The notes below the pieces were generated by a model. The model did no database searches, had not been told where the DNA came from, and saw nothing but the letters and a program-made list of their open reading frames with translations. Positions 8,712-10,859 of a DNA stretch of 10,859 nt are shown here, one piece after another. Position numbers and translations under genes: made by a program. Origin of the DNA: Cerioporus squamosus (lineage: Eukaryota; Basidiomycota; Agaricomycetes; Polyporales; Polyporaceae); the NCBI GenBank assembly GCA_022592435.1, contig JABYQS010000940.1, positions 1-10,859 on the forward strand. The letters are read 5' to 3'. The stretch's first letter is position 1; every line of letters starts with the position of its first letter.

Positions 8712-8723
8712 GCATGCGCATGC
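8712..8723. repeat. 12-bp perfect palindrome
   Basis: GCATGCGCATGC reads the same on both strands and is alternating purine-pyrimidine along its whole length. It lies in the unassigned region about 75 bases from the hairpin at 8617-8636. Confidence 0.6.
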
Positions 8724-9102
8724 AGCCATCTGCACACCGGGAGAGTTCAGTTTCGTAGGGCTCCTCCGCGGTCGGAAGCTGTGAGAGAACTTGAAGCTTA
8801 TCGAGGAGAGGCAATATATGGCACGTCTTCTTTTTCGCAGGCAGCGTAGGCGTGCCTAGATGCGCAGAACCAGCGCAGAACTTCCGATGTGGCGTGGTCC
8901 AAGTCTGAGTCTGAACGGAAAGGCGGTTATCATCATTGCGGCTGCAGAGCATACAAGAAGCAACAGTACAACGTCACCAAACGACGTACTACGTCCACCG
9001 GAACCAGAAACCGCATGTAACATACCACCTGCCAAAGCGAACGCCATCCAGGAGAGATACGAGCGAGCCGCGGACCGTGGAGAGACTTGAGGCTAAGGCT
9101 CT

Positions 9103-10481
9103 TCACATCTGCTGAGGCATGTACTGCGGCGGCGGCGGTGGCATGCCGCCCTGGGGCATCATCGGGGTGGCATCATCCCAGGCATGCCTTGCGGCATGTA
9201 CCCAGGCGGGGGAGGTGGAGGAACGAACCCAGCCTGGGGTTGTAGACCGGGACGCCCGGTGGAGGTGGAGGCATACCCATGGGCACACCTTGCGGTGGCG
9301 GCATACCTGCATCGGTGGTGGCATGGGAGGCATGCCTTGTGGAATGGCCTGGGGCACGATTGTTTGCTGAGGCGTGAATCCTGCGGGAGGCGGTGGGGAG
9401 CGGCGGCCAGCGCGCCGGCGAATTGGCCTTGGTATGGACCTTGGTACCCAGCCATGGGCGGACGAGCACCGAACGCACCCATTGCCCCCATCGGCGCGGG
9501 AGGTGGTCGGGCGGCGACAGGTAGGGCGTTGTTCTTCCTGCTTGCGCGGCAAGCAATCGCTCGGCAGGGGTACCGTGACGCTCGCCTTTGCCGTCCTTCT
9601 TGAACGCGTACTGCACGGTGATTGCCTTGTTCATGAGGAACTGGCCGTTCATCGACTCGATTGCCGCGTCAGAAGACTCGAAGTCGGTGTACGACACGAA
9701 TCCGTATCCTTTTGATTTGCCCGTTTGTGGGTCGCGCGCGATCTGCAGATGGTGGAGTGACAGAGCAGAGAGAGACATATTAGCACAGCGGGAATAGAGG
9801 GAAGGGAACGAAGGCGGTGTGCAGCATGAGGAGAGCGGACATACGACGTACCTTGGCTGTGGTGGCCATCATGCCAAATGCGCTGAAGGTATCGTATAGC
9901 AGCCGTTCATCGACGTTCTCGTCAAGGTTTCGATGAACAAGTTCGCGCCCACATCGAGTTGTTTTTTGTCAGACGACGCCTGGAGAAGCCGGGGTACACG
10001 GTCAGATGAGATGGTTCCGAGGGATGGCGCAAGAACGCAGGGTGAAGGGTGAGGGAAAGATGGTATCTCAGCAAACAGTGCGTCGAGGTATGGCAAAGGA
10101 GACTAACCTTGTTCACCCTAATGGGTTTCCCCCATAATTTATCTGATTCATAATCTTGCAGGCATACTCTGCATCCTCCTCGGTCAAGAACTCACAAAAA
10201 CCATATCCCTGGTGTGCCATAGATATCCGGTCCTTCGGCAAGTGCACGTTCACTGCGCCCATGTTCAATAGGACGCTCTAAAACGAGAGAAAGGCGGTAC
10301 TCACCGACTGGCCCGGCCTGCAACATCAACTCCCATATGAGCGCATCCGTACACCGCTCGTCCAAGTTCCCTATGAAAGAGTCAGCATCAGCTGCTCTAT
10401 GCCGCATATATGCGGCAAGACAAGACCGTCACTCACGAGGTATACTGTCGCTTCTTGATTCTGTCTCTTGAGGTCGAGCAT
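9103..10481 (-). CDS. SF3B4: Splicing factor 3b subunit 4 (SF3B4/Hsh49), five exons, several one-base losses
   Basis: SF3B4 (yeast Hsh49) is part of the SF3b complex of U2 snRNP and helps recognise the branch site in the nucleus. Exons are 10481-10437, 10370-10305, 10252-10108, 9979-9852 and 9742-9103; introns are 66, 52, 128 and 109 nt. RRM1 carries VYL/GNL split by intron 1, [19 protein letters not shown], and the RNP1 core [11 protein letters not shown]2 carries [22 protein letters not shown], the RNP1 core [17 protein letters not shown], and the hallmark [23 protein letters not shown]. The tail is Pro/Met/Gly-rich with GMPPPQG-type repeats, ending YMPQQM and a TGA at 9105-9103. The frame as given is broken at eight places, each fixed by one extra base: 10436, 10140-10138, 9931, about 9540, about 9385-9415, 9306, 9239-9236 and 9167-9164. 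The exons sum to 1024 nt, so eight more give 1032, exactly 344 codons. Protein conservation argues for sequence error over decay. Confidence 0.92.
10400..10417. repeat. 18-bp perfect palindrome inside SF3B4 intron 1
   Basis: TGCCGCATATATGCGGCA is identical on both strands and sits in the middle of the 66-nt first intron. In the transcript it could form a 7-bp stem with a TATA loop between the donor and the CTGAC branch site. Confidence 0.7.
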
Positions 10482-10720
10482 GGTGGTGGTCGGTGAGAAG
10501 GACGAGGACGACCTCGGAGAGGACGCCTGTGACCGTGTGTCACCTTGGGCGCAGTTCGCGAACTTGCTCGGCGCCTCGAGGCGCCCTTGTTCCTGCACCA
10601 GCACCCCGCCGGCACCGACTCAGGGCTTCCTATGTCTCATCTGGATCAACACATGCCGTTCGAGTTGTGTATCGTATCTCGACGCTAGCTTGATAGACAG
10701 GGAAGGAAATGAATAGGTAG
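10482..10720. other. Upstream region of SF3B4
   Basis: The 239 bases before the SF3B4 start must contain its promoter and possibly the 3' untranslated region of the next minus-strand gene. No clear TATA box is seen. The short open frames here have no motifs. Confidence 0.4.
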
Positions 10721-10859
10721 TCAACAGGAACCCTTGACAGCGTCAGTGGCCTCAGACTTCCGAAGTTCCATCGACCGCTCGATGACCACGAGCACAGGGA
10801 CGAGCAGGCGTCCTCCAACACGGGTACGACTTGAGTTCGGCGTTGGGGCTAAATGGAAG
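10721..10859 (-). CDS. Possible 3' end of a further gene, cut by the window edge
   Basis: A minus-strand frame is open from the window edge (10858) to a TGA at 10723-10721, giving 45 residues with a GC-rich third position. It reads in part RVGGRLLVPVLVVIERSMEL and ends EATDAVKGSC. A hydrophobic strand or helix followed by a charged end could be a true C-terminus, but the stretch is short and the family is not recognised. It would be in the same orientation as SF3B4 and end about 240 bases upstream of it. Other frames here are no better, so this is a weak call. Confidence 0.28.
   Translation of the reverse strand, partial: FHLAPTPNSSRTRVGGRLLVPVLVVIERSMELRKSEATDAVKGSC

Larger units (their letters stand above)
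7734..9102. other. Long intergenic stretch with only weak coding traces
   Basis: About 1.37 kb lies between the stop codon of the AhpD-like gene and the 3' end of SF3B4. No frame has recognisable domain motifs. Three minus-strand patches look mildly gene-like. Positions 9047-8856 encode a hydrophobic run (DVVLLLLVCSAAAMMITAF). Positions about 8737-8537 have GC-rich third positions and encode VEDRVQRFAFVLFLGAYL. Positions about 8100-7968 encode GWMAAGILAVLVCALPPAV, followed by a donor-like GTGCGT. They could be exons of an unrecognised membrane protein or chance. I do not call a gene. Confidence 0.4.

Noticed and set aside
9103..9370. Repeated Gly/Pro/Met codons that look like a tandem repeat array
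   Set aside because: They are explained by the Pro/Met-rich C-terminal tail typical of SF3B4.

Overview
The window looks like nuclear DNA of a filamentous basidiomycete, most likely an Agaricomycete. The evidence is the gene families present, dense GC-rich genes, short introns (45-128 nt in most genes) with GTNNGT donors and CTGAC-type branch sites, and a Dad2-like kinetochore subunit, which is restricted to fungi. No prokaryotic operon, CRISPR array, rRNA or intact transposon is visible.

Layout, left to right. (1) 179-1199, plus strand: a MYND zinc-finger protein of two coding exons, broken by an apparent one-base loss near 970-980. (2) 1468-2904, minus strand: an intact, intronless ORC2 (origin recognition complex subunit 2), convergent with gene 1. 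(3) 2905-3870: about 1 kb with no supportable gene. (4) 3871-4640, minus strand: a two-exon protein of unknown function with a basic N-terminus, a conserved-looking core and an acidic, alanine-rich tail. (5) About 4990-5248, plus strand: a small Dad2-like DASH complex subunit with a disturbed frame; it appears to share a divergent promoter region with gene 4. (6) 5899-7733, plus strand: a four-exon AhpD/carboxymuconolactone-decarboxylase-like protein with unusually long introns (622, 224 and 257 nt). (7) 7734-9102: about 1.4 kb with only weak coding traces. (8) 9103-10481, minus strand: a five-exon SF3B4/Hsh49 splicing factor whose reading frame needs eight single-base additions. (9) 10721-10859, minus strand: a possible 3' end of another gene running off the window.

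These are mostly unrelated housekeeping genes (replication, spindle attachment, splicing) and do not form a pathway or cluster. I found no convincing new system. The most useful observations are the dense run of one-base losses in SF3B4, which looks like a local sequence-quality problem and not gene decay; the easily missed Dad2-like gene; and the unknown protein at 3871-4640. Family assignments were made by eye from conserved motifs; no database search was run.
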